A DNA stretch of 5,270 bases from Syntrophobacteria bacterium. Its GTDB lineage: Bacteria > Desulfobacterota > Syntrophobacteria > JARFUL01. The notes beneath the pieces are model-generated. The model saw only the letters and a program-made list of their open reading frames with translations, was not told the DNA's origin and searched no databases. A program made the translations under genes and the position numbers. Positions 4,318 to 5,270 of the stretch are shown piece after piece (position 1 is the first letter of the stretch; each line of letters opens with the position of its first letter). The stretch spans positions 1 to 5,270 of the forward strand of contig JARFUL010000009.1 in the NCBI GenBank assembly GCA_029289015.1, read 5' to 3'.

Positions 4318-5270
4318 TCGCCTTCCTCTTTGATTATGATCTTGTCGTTGTATCCCAACGCGGTAAGCCTGGATTCATCCATGACTTTCACCCTGGTGCC
4401 CAGCCCGATCTTTCTTCTCAGGGTCGCGCGGACCTTGTCCGCGAGCTCCGAAAGGGCGTGCCTGTCCATCCGGGAAGGGGCAACCCCCACGTGCACGGCC
4501 AGGCTCTCCCCCAACCCCTGCCGCACAGCCACCTCCAGCCTTATGTCCTCCACCTCGGGGAAGGACTCCTTGAGCACCGCGGCCACCTCCCCGGGCCGGA
4601 TGTTGATGCCCCGGACCACCACCAGGGGATCGGTCCTGCCCGTAACCGGCTCCATGCGGGCAAGGGTCCTGCCGCAGGGGCAGGCATCCGTATCCAGGGC
4701 CGTAATATCTGACGTCCGGTAGCGGATCAGGGGGAAGCACTCCGCGGTGAGGGTGGTGACCACCAGCTCCCCCCGGCGCCCCGGGCCGAGCACCGCGCCG
4801 GTCTCGGGGTCCACCACCTCGAAGAGGAAGTGGTCCTGGGCCAGGTGCAGCCCCTGCTTGTGGGGGCACTCGAAGGCCATGCCCGGCTCCACCAGCTCCT
4901 CCACCCCGTATAGACCCACCGCGGTGATTCCCAGCCCCTCCTCTATCATGCCTCTGAGTTCCTCGGTCAGGGGCTCGGGGCCGAAGAGCCCGGCCCTGAG
5001 GAAGAGCCCGTCCCCCTCCTTCTTCGCGGTCTGAAGAATGCGCAGCGCGAAGGAGCAGGTTGTGGCCAGGACCGTGGCCCTGAAGTCCCGCATGATCCGG
5101 TACTGGAGCTCTGCGGAGACCACGGACGACGGGGCCAGGGTCGCGGCCAGGTGTTCCACCGCGTGGTTGAAGGTGGCCGCGCCGGGGAAGAGCCCGTGGT
5201 TGTAGGCCACCTGCACCACGTCCTTCCTGCCAACGTCCAGCCCCTTGTACGCCCTGGCCATCAGCTCGGT
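4314..5270 (-). CDS. Divergent PaaK-like ligase, 5'-truncated by the window edge
   Basis: The last 318 codons of a second AMP-forming ligase of the phenylacetate-CoA ligase family. The frame stays open past the ATG at 5261 to the window edge, and the visible part starts in mid-domain, so that ATG is not the start. Roughly 110-120 N-terminal residues, including the SSGTTGK P-loop, lie outside. Counting from the first visible codon: YGVEELVEPGMAFEC (121-135), YRTSD (184-188), CPCG (197-200), GRTDP (211-215) and RGINIRPGEV (220-229). It departs from consensus where PaaK has GR[ST]DDM and RGVNxxPxQ[IV]E, and its C-terminus (ALGYNDKIIIKEE) lacks the usual P-R-x-x-x-K-x-K-R-V pattern, keeping only K310 near the catalytic lysine position. 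It may act on a different acid, partner the downstream ligase, or be impaired. Its stop overlaps the next gene's start by four bases. Confidence 0.88.
   Translation of the reverse strand, partial: TELMARAYKGLDVGRKDVVQVAYNHGLFPGAATFNHAVEHLAATLAPSSVVSAELQYRIMRDFRATVLATTCSFALRILQTAKKEGDGLFLRAGLFGPEPLTEELRGMIEEGLGITAVGLYGVEELVEPGMAFECPHKQGLHLAQDHFLFEVVDPETGAVLGPGRRGELVVTTLTAECFPLIRYRTSDITALDTDACPCGRTLARMEPVTGRTDPLVVVRGINIRPGEVAAVLKESFPEVEDIRLEVAVRQGLGESLAVHVGVAPSRMDRHALSELADKVRATLRRKIGLGTRVKVMDESRLTALGYNDKIIIKEEGE

Noticed and set aside
4375..4869. 164-codon minus-strand ORF inside the divergent ligase
   Set aside because: It is a Gly/Pro/Arg-rich out-of-frame reading of the ligase gene, and the ligase frame carries the conserved motifs.
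1..5270. CRISPR array, insertion sequence, phage or defence genes
   Set aside because: No regularly spaced repeats, transposase or integrase motifs, terminal inverted repeats or toxin-antitoxin-like gene pair are visible.

Overview
The window looks like chromosomal DNA from a GC-rich anaerobic bacterium. Deltaproteobacteria/Desulfobacterota (sulfate-reducing or syntrophic lineages) is my best guess, because tandem phenylacetate-CoA-ligase-like genes next to a LivK-type binding protein are typical there. That placement is inference from gene content only. Every confident gene lies on the minus strand, so the biological reading order runs from high to low coordinates.

Layout, in transcription order. 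(1) 5270-1772 is an apparent operon: a 5'-truncated, divergent phenylacetate-CoA-ligase-like gene; a complete paaK-like gene overlapping it by 4 bases (ATGA); then, 56 bases later, a Leu/Ile/Val-type ABC transporter binding protein. It ends in a strong intrinsic terminator (1717-1747). The likely logic is uptake of an aromatic or other carboxylic acid by the binding protein (permease and ATPase genes would lie elsewhere), followed by CoA activation by the ligases. (2) 1639-1199 is an unrecognised 146-residue Cys-rich (CxC...CxxC) protein with its own promoter candidate and a textbook Shine-Dalgarno. (3) 1066-608 is tadA, the tRNA adenosine deaminase, preceded by a non-coding gap holding a long inverted repeat. 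A possible 24-codon ORF overlaps its stop by ATGA. (4) 510-266 holds two class II serine tRNAs, anticodons CGA then GGA, each with its own sigma70-like promoter. A weak terminator candidate follows. (5) 1-265 has no confident gene. It holds a good plus-strand terminator hairpin (87-107), possibly ending a gene cut off by the window edge, a well-formed stem-loop (129-168), and a pair of short near-identical repeats.

TadA and the two tRNA-Ser genes form a translation neighbourhood, with the transport and CoA-ligation operon separated from it by terminator 1717-1747 and the Cys-rich gene. I see no mobile element, CRISPR array, phage gene or defence system. Nothing here is clearly a new system. 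The most interesting leads are the divergent ligase pair, the uncharacterised CxC/CxxC protein and the possible coupled microprotein after tadA.
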